Positions 1 through 9,079 of a stretch of DNA of 64,000 bases are shown here, piece after piece; within the stretch, counting starts at the first letter, position 1, and each line of letters opens with the position of its first letter. Both the position numbers and the translations under genes were made by a program. The notes below the pieces were generated by a model, which was given only the letters and a program-made list of their open reading frames with translations, ran no database searches and had not been told where the DNA came from. The stretch is from Mesorhizobium huakuii (GTDB lineage Bacteria > Pseudomonadota > Alphaproteobacteria > Rhizobiales > Rhizobiaceae): the NCBI RefSeq assembly GCF_014189455.1, contig NZ_CP050296.1, positions 6,444,001 through 6,508,000 of the forward strand, written 5' to 3'.

Positions 1-170
1 ACCGAAGGGAACCGCGCGAACGTCGCGGGAGCGCGAAGTTCGCGCGTTAAACATCCCGGGACACGGATTGGCAGAAGAGTCGCGGGGCCGATCAATTCGG
101 AGTACGATGGCGGCATGATCGAAACCCTCGGCAGAGGCACTTCGGCCTGGGAATTGTCGAGTTCGCTTGC

Positions 171-2483
171 GTGCCGGAAGACAAGTCCATGGTGAACATC
201 CCCGTGAACGCCGAAATCCAAGCGGTCCCGATCGACGCTGGTCCCGCGCAAGGCGAGGCGGCGGGCGGCGAGAGCACTGTGGCTCGGATCCCTGGCGGTC
301 CCGCCGAATTCGACAAGATCGGGCCCCGCCTGAAGGCGATGCTGCGCGCAGCCCGCTATCACGGTGTCGAGCTCGACCCGAACGAATTCAGGGCCGCGAG
401 CGCGGTTCCCGCCGCCGCCGATCTGTCGCAGTGGGCACAGGACGCCGGCATGTGGTCGCGCGCCGTGCGCATCCGCTGGTCCCACCTCTTGCGCTTCCAG
501 GACGCCGGACCTGTCGTCCTGTTGTTCAACGATGGCGGCGCGGCTCTCCTCACCGGGGCGAGCGCCGAGCGAAACGTCGTCTTCCTGAAAAGTGCGGATG
601 CACCCGAAGATGGTGAAGCCGTCGCCATCGATGAGTTGCGGCTGTCGCAGGTGTGGACGGGCGAGGCACTGCTGCTGCGCGCCACACGATCCTATGTCGC
701 GGCGGACGCGCCCTTCACCCTTCGCTGGCTCGCCGAACTGGTGCGGCTCGAAAGTCACGCCCTGCGCGATATCACCATCGCCTCGTTCACGCTGAGTGTC
801 CTTACCATCCTGCCGCCGCTCATCGTCATGACGGTGGTCAACAAGGTGCTGCAGTTCAACAGCATCTCGACGCTGGTGTTGTTGTCGGCGGTGATCGCCG
901 TGGTTTTCGCCTATGAGACACTGCTTGGCCATGCACGGCGGCTGATCATCAATGTCGTCGGCGCCCGTCTGGACACCAAGTTGCAGCTGCACGTCTTCAG
1001 CCGGCTGTTACGCCTGCCGCTCGACTATTTCGAACGGCATCCGGCCGGCGAGACGATGTATCACCTCGCCCAGGTCTATCGCATCCGCGAGTTCCTGACA
1101 GGAAAACTCCTTAGCACGTTCCTGGATATGATCACGCTGTGCGTGCTGGTACCGGTCATGTTCTACATCAACACCGCCCTCGCCTGGATCGTGCTGGCCT
1201 GCGCGGTGGTGATCCTGCTGATCATCCTCGCCTTCCTCAGGCCACTGCGCCGCAGATACCAGCGGGTGGTCGACGCCGAGACCTGGAAGTCGGCGGCGCT
1301 CGGCGAAACAGTCGTCGGCATCAAGACGGTGAAGGCGCTCGGTCTCGAGCCGCAGCGCAAGGCGCTCTGGGACGAGCGGGTGGCGGAAGCGGGAAAGGCG
1401 CGTCTTGCCTTCGGACAGCTGGCAAGCTGGCCGCAGACCCTGGTCACGCCGATCGAACGTGTGATGGTGCTCGGCACCATGCTGATTGGCGCCTATCTCG
1501 CGATGAACGACCGCACCGGCTACATGGTCGGCGGCTTGTTCGCCTTCATGATGATCGCCCAGCGTGTAGCGCAGCCGCTGGTTGGCCTGGCCCGGCTGGT
1601 TGAAGACTACGAGGAGGTCGGTGCGGCGATCGGCGAGGCAGCGTCGGTCCTCAACCGGCCGCTGGAGAGCAGTTCGAATTCCACCGGCCTGAGACCCAGG
1701 CTGGTCGGCGAGGTCGTGTTCAGCGACCTGACCTTTAGCTATATCGCCACCAAGACACCGGCGCTCGACCGGGTCAGCTTCCATATTCCCGCCGGCAGCA
1801 TGTTTGGCATCGTTGGGCGCAGCGGGTCGGGAAAATCGACAGTCGCCCGCCTCCTGCAAGGGATCAACCGCGACTACAGTGGTTTCCTTAAGCTTGATGG
1901 CGTCGACCTCAAGGAAATCAACCTGCGCCATTTGCGCCAGGGGCTTGGCGTGGTGCTGCAGGACAACTTTCTGTTCCGCGGATCGATCCGCGACAACATC
2001 ATCGCCGGGCGCCCGGGCCTGACGCTTTCCGACGCCATGCGCGCCGCGCACCTCGCCGGCGCCCAGGAATTCATCGAGCGGATGCCGAATGGCTACGACA
2101 CCTACATCGAGGAAGGTTCGCCCAATCTGTCAGGCGGTCAGAAGCAGCGGCTGGCGATCGCGCGCGCGCTCATCCACGATCCGACCATTCTCATCCTCGA
2201 CGAAGCGACCAGCGCACTCGACCCGGAGAGCGAGGCGGTTGTCAGCGCCAACCTCATGCGCATCGCCAGCGGGCGCACGATGATCATCGTTTCGCACCGG
2301 CTAGCCTCGCTGACCGAGTGCGACAACATCCTCGTCATGGATCAGGGTAAGGTCCTCGACGTCGCGCCGCATGCGACCTTGCTCGAACGATGTGCGCTCT
2401 ATCGCCAGTTGTGGTCGCAGCAGAACCGGCATCTCGACGGCCGCCACGGCCGCCCGGTCGCCGTCCCGCCGCGGTTGGTTTGA
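171..2483 (+). CDS. Type I secretion ABC transporter/ATPase (HlyB/PrtD type)
   Basis: Inner-membrane ATPase expected to power one-step export of a protein through a type I secretion channel. The 770-residue product has about 180 N-terminal residues resembling a degenerate C39-like domain with no obvious catalytic cysteine. A six-helix exporter domain follows (about 190-500), then a nucleotide-binding domain. In the latter the Walker A GRSGSGKST is at about 549-557, the signature LSGGQ at 653-657, the Walker B aspartate at 677 followed by E678, and the H-loop histidine at 709. All key residues are present, so it should be active. The GTG at 171 is the longest start; an ATG at 189 is an alternative, and neither has a strong ribosome site. 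The membrane fusion partner follows after 41 bases. No outer-membrane TolC-like gene is in the window. Confidence 0.93.
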   Translation: MPEDKSMVNIPVNAEIQAVPIDAGPAQGEAAGGESTVARIPGGPAEFDKIGPRLKAMLRAARYHGVELDPNEFRAASAVPAAADLSQWAQDAGMWSRAVRIRWSHLLRFQDAGPVVLLFNDGGAALLTGASAERNVVFLKSADAPEDGEAVAIDELRLSQVWTGEALLLRATRSYVAADAPFTLRWLAELVRLESHALRDITIASFTLSVLTILPPLIVMTVVNKVLQFNSISTLVLLSAVIAVVFAYETLLGHARRLIINVVGARLDTKLQLHVFSRLLRLPLDYFERHPAGETMYHLAQVYRIREFLTGKLLSTFLDMITLCVLVPVMFYINTALAWIVLACAVVILLIILAFLRPLRRRYQRVVDAETWKSAALGETVVGIKTVKALGLEPQRKALWDERVAEAGKARLAFGQLASWPQTLVTPIERVMVLGTMLIGAYLAMNDRTGYMVGGLFAFMMIAQRVAQPLVGLARLVEDYEEVGAAIGEAASVLNRPLESSSNSTGLRPRLVGEVVFSDLTFSYIATKTPALDRVSFHIPAGSMFGIVGRSGSGKSTVARLLQGINRDYSGFLKLDGVDLKEINLRHLRQGLGVVLQDNFLFRGSIRDNIIAGRPGLTLSDAMRAAHLAGAQEFIERMPNGYDTYIEEGSPNLSGGQKQRLAIARALIHDPTILILDEATSALDPESEAVVSANLMRIASGRTMIIVSHRLASLTECDNILVMDQGKVLDVAPHATLLERCALYRQLWSQQNRHLDGRHGRPVAVPPRLV

Positions 2484-2524
2484 TCATGTCGCGCGCCTCA
2501 TATTCGCATCAGGTCCGGTAACCC

Positions 2525-3931
2525 ATGAGTAGCACCTCTCTCACCGCCCTTCCCGCTCGGTGGCACCGGATGGAAACGAGAGATCCGACGACGCCGGCCA
2601 TACTCGAGTTCCAGTGGCCGTCGACGGCCGTCGCCAATGCGCCTATTCCGCGGGCGGCGCGCGGCATCGTCTGGATCGTTTTCAGCCTGGTCATCGCACT
2701 GATCGCCCTGGCGGGACTGATACCGGTCGATCAGGTGGTGACGACCAGAGGACTGGTGGTCTCGCAATCTCCCAACATCGTCGTGCAACCGCTTGAGACA
2801 GCGATTGTCCGCTCGATCGAGGTGCGGGAAGGACAGCGCGTCCAGGCCGGCCAACTGCTTGCCCGCCTCGATGCGACCTTTTCCTCAGCCGACCAGGCGG
2901 CACTGGCGATGCAGGTCTCGACGCTTGAAGCCGAGGTGGCGCGGTTGAAGGCGGAGGCCAACGGCCAGGCGTTCACCTATGACGGCCTCGACCCTAGTTG
3001 GACCCTGCAGGTGTCGATATTCGAGCACCGCAAGGCGGTCTACGATGCCAAGGTGGAGAATTTCGAACGCCAGCGTGACGAACTCAGCTCGGTGATTTCG
3101 CGATCGCAATCCGATGCCGACGGCTACCGCCAGCGGCTGACGGTCGCCGACTCGATCGAACAGATGCGCAGGCAGCTCGAGGCAAGGCAGGTAGGAAGCC
3201 GCCTCAACACGCTCCTGGCCGAGGACAACCGTGCGGAAATGTCCCGGGCGCTCGGCAACGCCGAGCAGACCGCGGAAGCCGCCAAACGCCAACAGGCAGC
3301 GGTGGCCGCCGAGCGCGACGGCTACATTCAGGGCTGGCGCGCTGAAGTCTCGCAGAGCCTGTCGGAGGCAAGCACGCGGATCTCCGACGCCCGCGAACTT
3401 CTTAACAAGGCAAAGCTTCGAAACCAGTTGGTCGAGTTGAAGAGCCAGTCAGACGCCATTGTCCAATCGGTAGCAAAAGTCTCTGTGGGCTCGGTCATGC
3501 AGTCAGGGGAGCGCTTTATCACGCTGGTGCCGGCCGACGCGCCGCTCGAGATCGAGACAAACATCGTTGGCAGGAGCAGCGGTTTTGTGCATGTCGGCGA
3601 CCCGGTGATCATCAAGTTCGACACCTTCCCTTATTCGCAGTACGGCCTTGCCCATGGAACTGTGCGGGCACTCAGCCCAGATTCCTTCTCGGCACAGGAG
3701 CAAGCGCGCGATCCGAACAGTTCCTTGGCCATGCTACCTTCCGACGCCGAGCCATTCTATCGCACGCGGATCTCCATCGACCAGGTCGCCCTCCACGGCG
3801 TGCCCGCCGGTTTCGCCGTCAGCCCCGGCATGCCGGTGACCGCCGACGTAAAGGTAGGCCGGCGCACGATACTCAAGTACATTCTCGGCGTCATGCTCCC
3901 GGTCGGCCAGGAGGCGATGCGGGAGCCTTAG
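2525..3931 (+). CDS. HlyD-family type I secretion membrane fusion protein
   Basis: Periplasmic adaptor linking the ABC transporter to an outer-membrane channel. The 468-residue protein has a short cytoplasmic N-terminus, one membrane helix at about 46-68, a biotinyl-lipoyl-like half motif (about 80-115), a long alpha-helical hairpin rich in Q, E, A and R (about 120-320) and a C-terminal beta domain, the normal HlyD/PrtE order and size. It lies just downstream of the ABC transporter in the same direction, so co-transcription is likely. No secreted substrate is adjacent; the RTX-like protein at 41986-43310 is the only candidate in the window. Confidence 0.92.
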   Translation: MSSTSLTALPARWHRMETRDPTTPAILEFQWPSTAVANAPIPRAARGIVWIVFSLVIALIALAGLIPVDQVVTTRGLVVSQSPNIVVQPLETAIVRSIEVREGQRVQAGQLLARLDATFSSADQAALAMQVSTLEAEVARLKAEANGQAFTYDGLDPSWTLQVSIFEHRKAVYDAKVENFERQRDELSSVISRSQSDADGYRQRLTVADSIEQMRRQLEARQVGSRLNTLLAEDNRAEMSRALGNAEQTAEAAKRQQAAVAAERDGYIQGWRAEVSQSLSEASTRISDARELLNKAKLRNQLVELKSQSDAIVQSVAKVSVGSVMQSGERFITLVPADAPLEIETNIVGRSSGFVHVGDPVIIKFDTFPYSQYGLAHGTVRALSPDSFSAQEQARDPNSSLAMLPSDAEPFYRTRISIDQVALHGVPAGFAVSPGMPVTADVKVGRRTILKYILGVMLPVGQEAMREP

Positions 3932-3957
3932 ACTGGACGAATCAGAGGCTCGGATCG

Positions 3958-6126
3958 ATGACAATCCTGGATCGGCTGACTGGTCTGGCCTTCCCGTCGG
4001 CGATGTTGCGTCGGGCGATCCAGCTTGCGGACAGCGGCAAGGCAGCTGAAGCCTTTCCGCTTATGGCCAAGGCGGCGCGCGCGGGGATCGTCGACGCCGA
4101 GTACCGGGTCGCGCGTTGCTATCTGGAAGGCGCCGGTGTGCCACCGAGCCGTATGGAAGGCGCGCGATGGCTGCTGCGGGCAGCCAACCACGGGAGCGCG
4201 GATGCGCAGGCGCTCCTCGCCGCTCTCTACGTCACCGGGCTGGTGACGGCGGAAGCCGACGGCAGGGGACCCTCGGAGCACTTGTTCAAACCTGATTCCC
4301 CGGGAAAACCAGACTTCACCGCTGCTCTCGACTTTGCCAGCAAGGCGGCCGAGGCAGGCTCGGCCACGGGACAGGCGATCCTCGGTTATATCCTTACGAG
4401 CGGCCCCGCATCGATGCGCGATGCCGATGCCGCACACCGGTGGTACGAGAAGTCGGCTTCTGCCGGCTGCGCCGAAGGGTGCCTTGGCTTTGCCCTGTCG
4501 CTGGCCCGCCGTGGCAAACGCGAAAACAGAGTTCGGATTGCGGAAGAGGTAAGGCGTGCGGCCGACGCAGGCCTGCCGACCGCGACCTATCTTCTTGCGG
4601 TCCTTACCGAGCACGGGCTCGGCGTAGCACGCGACATCGCAGCAGCCGCTCAACTGTATCAGGCTGCGGCAGAGAAGGGCCTGCCCTCCGCCCAGTTCCG
4701 GTTGGGATTGGCACTGATTGACGGTGCACTCGTCGGCCAAGATGTCGCTGCCGGGGAGGCGTGGATGCGGCGTGCTGCTTTGGCCGGCAATATCGAAGCA
4801 GCCTATATGCTGGGCGATCGCTATGCGAAGACGCAGCGGCCGGATTTTGCAGAAGCCGCAAACTGGTATCGGCGGGCAGCCGAAGCAGGCCACCAAGCCG
4901 CTGCCCGCGCTTTGGCCTCGCTCTATTTGACGGGAAATGGTGTGGCGGAGGATGTCGAGGAAGGAGCACGCTGGCTGCGCTCTTCCGCAAACGGCGGCAA
5001 TCAGCAGGCACAGACAGACCTCGCCAATCTTGTCCTCGGAGGGGCCGGCGAGCCGGGCGACGGTGCAAGCGTTGCCGGATGGTTCGAGGCGGCCGCATCA
5101 TCGGGCGACCTGATCGCGGCATTCAACCTTGGGCTCTGCTTCACCAAGGGCGTCGGCGTCCGCCAGGACGAGGAGCAAGCGGCACACTGGCTGCGGCGCG
5201 CGGCCGAAGGCGTCGCCGAGGCGCAATACATGTACGCCCGCCTCCTCCAGGATGGACGCGGCGTGGCGGCCGACCCAACTCAGGCCCGCGTGTGGTTTGC
5301 GCGGGCGGCCGACGCCGGCGTGCTCGACGCACGCGTGGCGCTTGCCGAGATGCTACTCAATGGGCGCGGCGGCATGCCCGAGCCTGAGGCTGCAATGCAG
5401 ATGTTTGAGCAGGCCGCCGCCGACGGTCACGCCGGGGCGATGTTTGCGATTGGCGCGCTGTACGGAGCCGGCCACGGCCTGCCGGTCGACCAGACAACGG
5501 CGCAGAAATGGTACGCTGCCGCTGCCGGACGTGGGCATAGCCAAGCCCAATTCATGCTCGGACGTTATCTCTTGAAAGGCCTCGCCGGGGAGCGCGACCC
5601 GATTGCCGCTCGCCTGTGGCTCGAACGCGCGGCTGCGCACGGGATCAGTGAAGCCGCCGACGAATTGGGGCCGCGGGCGGGTCCAACTAGTGCTGCTGTG
5701 GCCGTTGGAGTGAAGCAGCGCCAAGAAGGCTGGGGGACCATTCGAAATCCGCTGACCGACTGGCTACGCCATGAGCCATATGCTCATTTGACGCGGGAAT
5801 CAAAGGCCCGGCACCCAAGCGCCGTATTATTCCTTGTCGAGCCTGGCATATGTTCTGGGGCCGCAACAGTCACAGGTCCCAGATTGAGTGGTTCAGTAAG
5901 TTTGCACCACGGCGGATCCACACATCCCAACTTCCTTCATAAGCGCGCTCAATTCGGCTGGAGTCGCAAGGCACGGATATCCCGGCGAACGTCCGCATTG
6001 GAGAGGTCAATATCGTCGGCAGAAGAGCCTGCGAAAAGGGCTTTCGGCGGCTCCGTCGTGGGAACGAAAAAAGAAGAGAAGCAGAACCTTCGTGTGCGAT
6101 ATTTGCACACGACATCTCGTAACTAG
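3958..6126 (+). CDS. Sel1-repeat (TPR-like) protein with aberrant C-terminal extension
   Basis: The first roughly 570 residues are a run of Sel1-like helical repeats of about 36 residues with the usual A-A-x-x-G, LG-x-x-Y and W-x-x-x-AA pattern, a scaffold for protein-protein contacts. No signal peptide is evident. The last 150 residues or so (from about 5690) have no repeat pattern, a different composition, and run through DNA related to the repeat at 57066-57181. The original stop therefore seems to have been lost at a rearrangement junction and the tail is probably read-through. It starts 26 bases after the secretion genes and may be their third cistron, but its role there is inference. 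Confidence 0.82.
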   Translation: MTILDRLTGLAFPSAMLRRAIQLADSGKAAEAFPLMAKAARAGIVDAEYRVARCYLEGAGVPPSRMEGARWLLRAANHGSADAQALLAALYVTGLVTAEADGRGPSEHLFKPDSPGKPDFTAALDFASKAAEAGSATGQAILGYILTSGPASMRDADAAHRWYEKSASAGCAEGCLGFALSLARRGKRENRVRIAEEVRRAADAGLPTATYLLAVLTEHGLGVARDIAAAAQLYQAAAEKGLPSAQFRLGLALIDGALVGQDVAAGEAWMRRAALAGNIEAAYMLGDRYAKTQRPDFAEAANWYRRAAEAGHQAAARALASLYLTGNGVAEDVEEGARWLRSSANGGNQQAQTDLANLVLGGAGEPGDGASVAGWFEAAASSGDLIAAFNLGLCFTKGVGVRQDEEQAAHWLRRAAEGVAEAQYMYARLLQDGRGVAADPTQARVWFARAADAGVLDARVALAEMLLNGRGGMPEPEAAMQMFEQAAADGHAGAMFAIGALYGAGHGLPVDQTTAQKWYAAAAGRGHSQAQFMLGRYLLKGLAGERDPIAARLWLERAAAHGISEAADELGPRAGPTSAAVAVGVKQRQEGWGTIRNPLTDWLRHEPYAHLTRESKARHPSAVLFLVEPGICSGAATVTGPRLSGSVSLHHGGSTHPNFLHKRAQFGWSRKARISRRTSALERSISSAEEPAKRAFGGSVVGTKKEEKQNLRVRYLHTTSRN
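5972..6087. repeat. Diverged repeat, copy A (partner 57066-57181)
   Basis: About 116 bp sharing a 14-bp start (CACGGATATCCCGG) and a conserved end around AGAAGAGAAGCAGAAC with 57066-57181, with partial similarity between. Here it lies inside the Sel1 gene's aberrant tail and is separated by about 211 bp from the 806-bp LysR repeat. At the other locus the two repeats are adjacent. Confidence 0.6.
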
Positions 6127-6527
6127 CTGATTATATTTAAGTATCTGCCCCATCCATCATGGGCGCAAGAGCAAGATGTCGATCTATCTTATTCATTTCA
6201 TTACTTTTTTTCTGCTCAAGTCCGTCCAATACCCGGTTGGAACGACTGAGCAATTTGGCCCTGACACACCCGCCCAAACGTAGCCCAATTTACGATTATT
6301 CCGCCGCAACGGAAGGCCACCCGGCTATATCTTAGTTCTCATTGCACACATAGTGCACACGAAAGCGGTTGGTCTAGGGCTACCCCGGAGTAGCCAGCGA
6401 CGCAGCACAATGCTTGAAGCTAGATTGTCGACTGGGCCGGAATAGGAGACAAGGCACAGGCACAGGACCGCCCTCCCCGCCTTTGAATACCCCCCTACGG
6501 GACATCGCGATCTGAAAGACGCTGGAC
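6127..6527. other. Non-coding stretch entering the 806-bp direct repeat
   Basis: No convincing gene. Just before it lie a short palindrome (6090-6111, arms CGTGTGC/GCACACG) and a 12-base word TCGTAACTAGCT (6117-6128) that recurs at 58007-58018, next to the far copy of the long repeat. The direct repeat begins at 6299. Base composition from 6130 to 6300 is AT-richer than the surroundings. Confidence 0.6.
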
Positions 6528-7104
6528 CTATGGACCGAGCGTGTCGAGGCGGCGCACATCATCGGCGGCCTCGGCCAACAGCCAGTCGCGGAATGTCGTG
6601 ATTTTGGGGAGCATCGACGTCGCCTTGGGGCAGACGATCCAGTAGGTCTTGGACAATCGCAGAGCCGTGGCGAACGGTCTTACGAGGCGGCCGTTGATGA
6701 GGTCCCAAGCCGCAAGCGTGGTGCGGGCGAGTGCGACGCCCTGGCCGTCGATAGCGGCGTCTATGACCATGCTGGCGCGGTTCAAGACCGGTCCGTGGGA
6801 GCGTTCGGCATGGACCACGCCAGCGGCCTCGAGCCATTCCGACCAGTCCTTTCGGTCATCAAGATGCAGCAACGGAAATTTCAGCACATCGGACGGCTCG
6901 CGCATCCGCTGGTGAAGTTTGGGACTGCATACCGCGAACAGTTGCTCGGAGCACAGGCGGACAACATCATGCCCCGCCCAGTTGCCATCGCCATGCCGCA
7001 CGGCAAGATCGACGTCCTCTCTTGCGAAGTCGACGTGATGCATGGTTGCGGAAATCCTAAGATCGATGTCCGGATGCGTCTCTGCAAACCTGCCAAGGCG
7101 GTTT
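6299..7104. repeat. 806-bp direct repeat, copy 1 (partner 57183-57987)
   Basis: Nearly identical to 57183-57987 over its whole length. The one difference I found is a C run of six here (around 6488) and five in the other copy. It covers the 3' two-thirds of a LysR gene plus about 230 bp beyond its stop. Both copies have the same orientation, about 50.9 kb apart. Confidence 0.95.
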
Positions 7105-7445
7105 ACCAACCACTTGGCGGCAAAGTCGGGCGACGTGCTGACCGTTAGCGCTCCGGCCCTAGATAGATGCTGGATGCGTTCCGTGCCGAGGGCGATACGG
7201 TCGAAGGCATCGCGCACCACCTCCAGGTAGGAAAGGCCAGCCCGTGTGATGCTCAGCTTTTGACGTTCGCGATCGAACAGCCTGATGCCCAATTGGAGCT
7301 CGAGCGCCTTCACCTGATGGCTCACCGCGCCCTGCGTCACGGAAAGTTCGTCCGCCGCCCTGGTGAAGCTCTCGTGGCGCGCCGCCGCCTCGAAGGCTTT
7401 GAGGGCGTTGAGTGATGGCAGTCGGCGGGCCAATTTCGCACCCAT
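6528..7445 (-). CDS. LysR-family regulator (GcvA-like)
   Basis: DNA-binding transcription factor. An N-terminal winged helix-turn-helix (about residues 8-66, with SVTQGAVSHQVKALE) precedes a ligand-sensing domain typical of GcvA-type LysR proteins (AVRHGDGNW, FPLLHLDDR). I chose the ATG at 7445, giving 305 residues starting MGAKLARRLPSLNALKAF, the normal GcvA-like beginning; a longer frame opens at 7523. The gene is divergent from a DUF1127 gene at 7554, and the intervening 108 bases probably hold the promoters of both. Two-thirds of the gene is duplicated at 57411-57987, and its 3' end a third time at 8935-8981. Target genes unknown. Confidence 0.9.
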   Translation of the reverse strand: MGAKLARRLPSLNALKAFEAAARHESFTRAADELSVTQGAVSHQVKALELQLGIRLFDRERQKLSITRAGLSYLEVVRDAFDRIALGTERIQHLSRAGALTVSTSPDFAAKWLVNRLGRFAETHPDIDLRISATMHHVDFAREDVDLAVRHGDGNWAGHDVVRLCSEQLFAVCSPKLHQRMREPSDVLKFPLLHLDDRKDWSEWLEAAGVVHAERSHGPVLNRASMVIDAAIDGQGVALARTTLAAWDLINGRLVRPFATALRLSKTYWIVCPKATSMLPKITTFRDWLLAEAADDVRRLDTLGP

Positions 7446-7553
7446 GTCATGAGAAAAATTGGGCCAAGCACGAGAAACCATGCTTTGCGCCCGTGGACAG
7501 ATTGGAGCATTTCCGCAGCACACGTCAACCAGAGCACTGCGGAAGGATGAGAA

Positions 7554-7766
7554 ATGTTGAACCCCCTGCTGATTGAGACGCCGAGGCGTTCATCGTCACC
7601 TGGAAGTGCCCATCGCGTGATGGAAAGTGTAGTTCGCTCGATGGCATCGGTGGCGCGCTGGATCGAACTCCATCGCCAACGAGAACAACTGGCCGAACTC
7701 GAAAACCATCAATTGGCAGACTTGGGTCTGTGTATGGTGCAGTGCAAGAAAAGACCTACGCGCTGA
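7554..7766 (+). CDS. Small DUF1127-type protein
   Basis: A 70-residue protein whose central segment (WIELHRQREQLAELENHQLADLGL, about residues 37-60) fits the arginine-rich DUF1127 helix; short alphaproteobacterial DUF1127 proteins bind RNA and influence phosphate and carbon metabolism. The ATG follows a good ribosome site (GGAAGGATGA). The end after the conserved ADLGL differs from the usual R-x-[ED]-I and may be altered. It is divergent from the LysR gene, a common pairing in rhizobia, so that regulator may control it (inference). Confidence 0.7.
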   Translation: MLNPLLIETPRRSSSPGSAHRVMESVVRSMASVARWIELHRQREQLAELENHQLADLGLCMVQCKKRPTR

Positions 7767-7867
7767 CATTCTCGTCAGGTGATGTGCCCATTCGCCCAAG
7801 ACCCGTGCTGCTTGGCGCCATGCATAACGCTGCGCCCTCGGTGTGAACAATGACATGCCAGGAGTAA

Positions 7868-8437
7868 CTATCCTGCTTGGCGATAAAACAGCGCCCGTCC
7901 AGCCGGGATCAGCTGAAGAAGATAATCGAAGTCGCCGATGTTCCCTGTGAGTATCGTGAACCCTAGCTTCTGCGCCTGCAGGAACAAAACACAATCCTGA
8001 AGGGCGCGGAGCCGAGCATCTTTCTGGTAACCCTGAAGGCGACACAGGATGCCTGAGAGTAGCGCGGCTTTTCCAAGCACATCCGGATCGGGTGCGAACA
8101 CGCGATGCGGGTGCATGTCGCCAATGGTAGTGCCAATCTGTTTGATTGCCATCTTTGTGCCGGAATGCTTCGGGTCTAGCACACCAACGGTGTGCATGAG
8201 TTCCTGGATGGCAACCGTCGAATGGTTGCTGAGCCTGAGATCGAGCAGGTCGGCGACCACATCCGGGGCGCGTCCCTGCAAACCGTCAATATAGACACAG
8301 GTATCGAGCATGAGTTCTTGCCCCGCCTCGGCGGCATAACCGAGGAAGGGTAGTTCGTCATCTTTACGACGAGATAGCGTCTTCCGAGGATCGAATCGTG
8401 CCCAGCGGACAGACCCGGCGAAGTCGAAGTCCGTCAA
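7868..8437 (-). CDS. PIN-domain toxin-like protein (VapC-like)
   Basis: A 189-residue protein with PIN-nuclease hallmarks: an N-terminal strand ending in LMLDTCVYIDG (first catalytic aspartate) at about 42-52, and a late acidic motif LTGNIGDFDYL near 162-172. PIN proteins of toxin-antitoxin pairs cleave RNA using Mg2+ held by acidic residues. About 35 extra residues precede the PIN core. It follows the antitoxin-like gene at 8439-8849 by one base, the arrangement expected for a translationally coupled type II module. RNA target not predictable. Confidence 0.72.
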   Translation of the reverse strand: MTDFDFAGSVRWARFDPRKTLSRRKDDELPFLGYAAEAGQELMLDTCVYIDGLQGRAPDVVADLLDLRLSNHSTVAIQELMHTVGVLDPKHSGTKMAIKQIGTTIGDMHPHRVFAPDPDVLGKAALLSGILCRLQGYQKDARLRALQDCVLFLQAQKLGFTILTGNIGDFDYLLQLIPAGRALFYRQAG

Positions 8438-8438
8438 T

Positions 8439-8849
8439 TCAGAACCCTAGCTTAAGAGACGGATCTACGGTTCCTCTCGTCTTTCTGAATGTCTGTCCGA
8501 AATTGTCATCGAGTGCGACATTGGCGAGGGCGAATTCGATCAAGTCGGTGTCAGTCTCGATCCCGGTTTGCTTCTTGGCTTTTTCGATCAGCGCCGGACT
8601 GATACGACCACCGATCCGCGTGCTCTTCTCACCCAGCAGACCAGAATGTTCCGCCGCCTTCATGACGGCCTCAAAACGGGTTCTGCTGATCGCGACAGAC
8701 TTGCCGGTCTTTGTTGCCCGACTAATCTTCGGAAGTGGCTCGCCGGCCTTCGTCGTCATTTCGATCATACCGGCGCGCTTCTGAATGGCAAATCTGCCTC
8801 GCCGTTCCGCGCCACCACCCGTGTGTTTCTTCCTCGCTGCCTTCGCCAT
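8439..8849 (-). CDS. Putative antitoxin partner of the PIN toxin
   Basis: Basic protein of about 136 residues counted from the internal ATG at 8849 (MAKAARKKHTGG); the open frame reaches 8873. The C-terminal half has RISPALIEKAKKQTGIETDTD followed by LIEFALANVALDDNFG, which resembles a ribbon-helix-helix segment plus a toxin-binding tail. Its stop is one base from the PIN gene start, so the two are probably one operon in which the complex autorepresses. Antitoxin assignment rests mainly on position and size. Confidence 0.6.
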   Translation of the reverse strand: MAKAARKKHTGGGAERRGRFAIQKRAGMIEMTTKAGEPLPKISRATKTGKSVAISRTRFEAVMKAAEHSGLLGEKSTRIGGRISPALIEKAKKQTGIETDTDLIEFALANVALDDNFGQTFRKTRGTVDPSLKLGF

Positions 8850-8934
8850 GACGCAGCCTCCAATGTCTGACATTTCGCGATTTCGTCAAACATAACACGG
8901 CCACGGCAATTTTCAAGGACCCACCGAATTGCGG

Positions 8935-8981
8935 CAGCCAGTCGCGGAATGTCGTGATTTTGGAGAGCATCGACGTCGCCT
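8935..8981 (-). pseudogene. 47-bp scrap of the LysR gene 3' end
   Basis: Matches 6579-6625 (and the corresponding part of the far copy) with one mismatch in 47 bases. It encodes the same C-terminal peptide ATSMLxKITTFRDWL on the minus strand. A third trace of the same gene tail between the toxin pair and the XRE remnant. Confidence 0.85.
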
Positions 8982-9079
8982 GTGAATCAGCACCGAAGGT
9001 TGCCCCCGCCCAAATGCACCAAGTGCATGAATTTGCAGAAAATTCGCAATCCGGGTGGGGGTAATCATCGGCGCCGATC

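Noticed and set aside
1008..2051. Long minus-strand open frame (347 codons) opposite the ABC transporter
   Set aside because: It mirrors the codon structure of the transporter on the other strand, has no family resemblance and no ribosome site. It is a shadow of the GC-rich gene.
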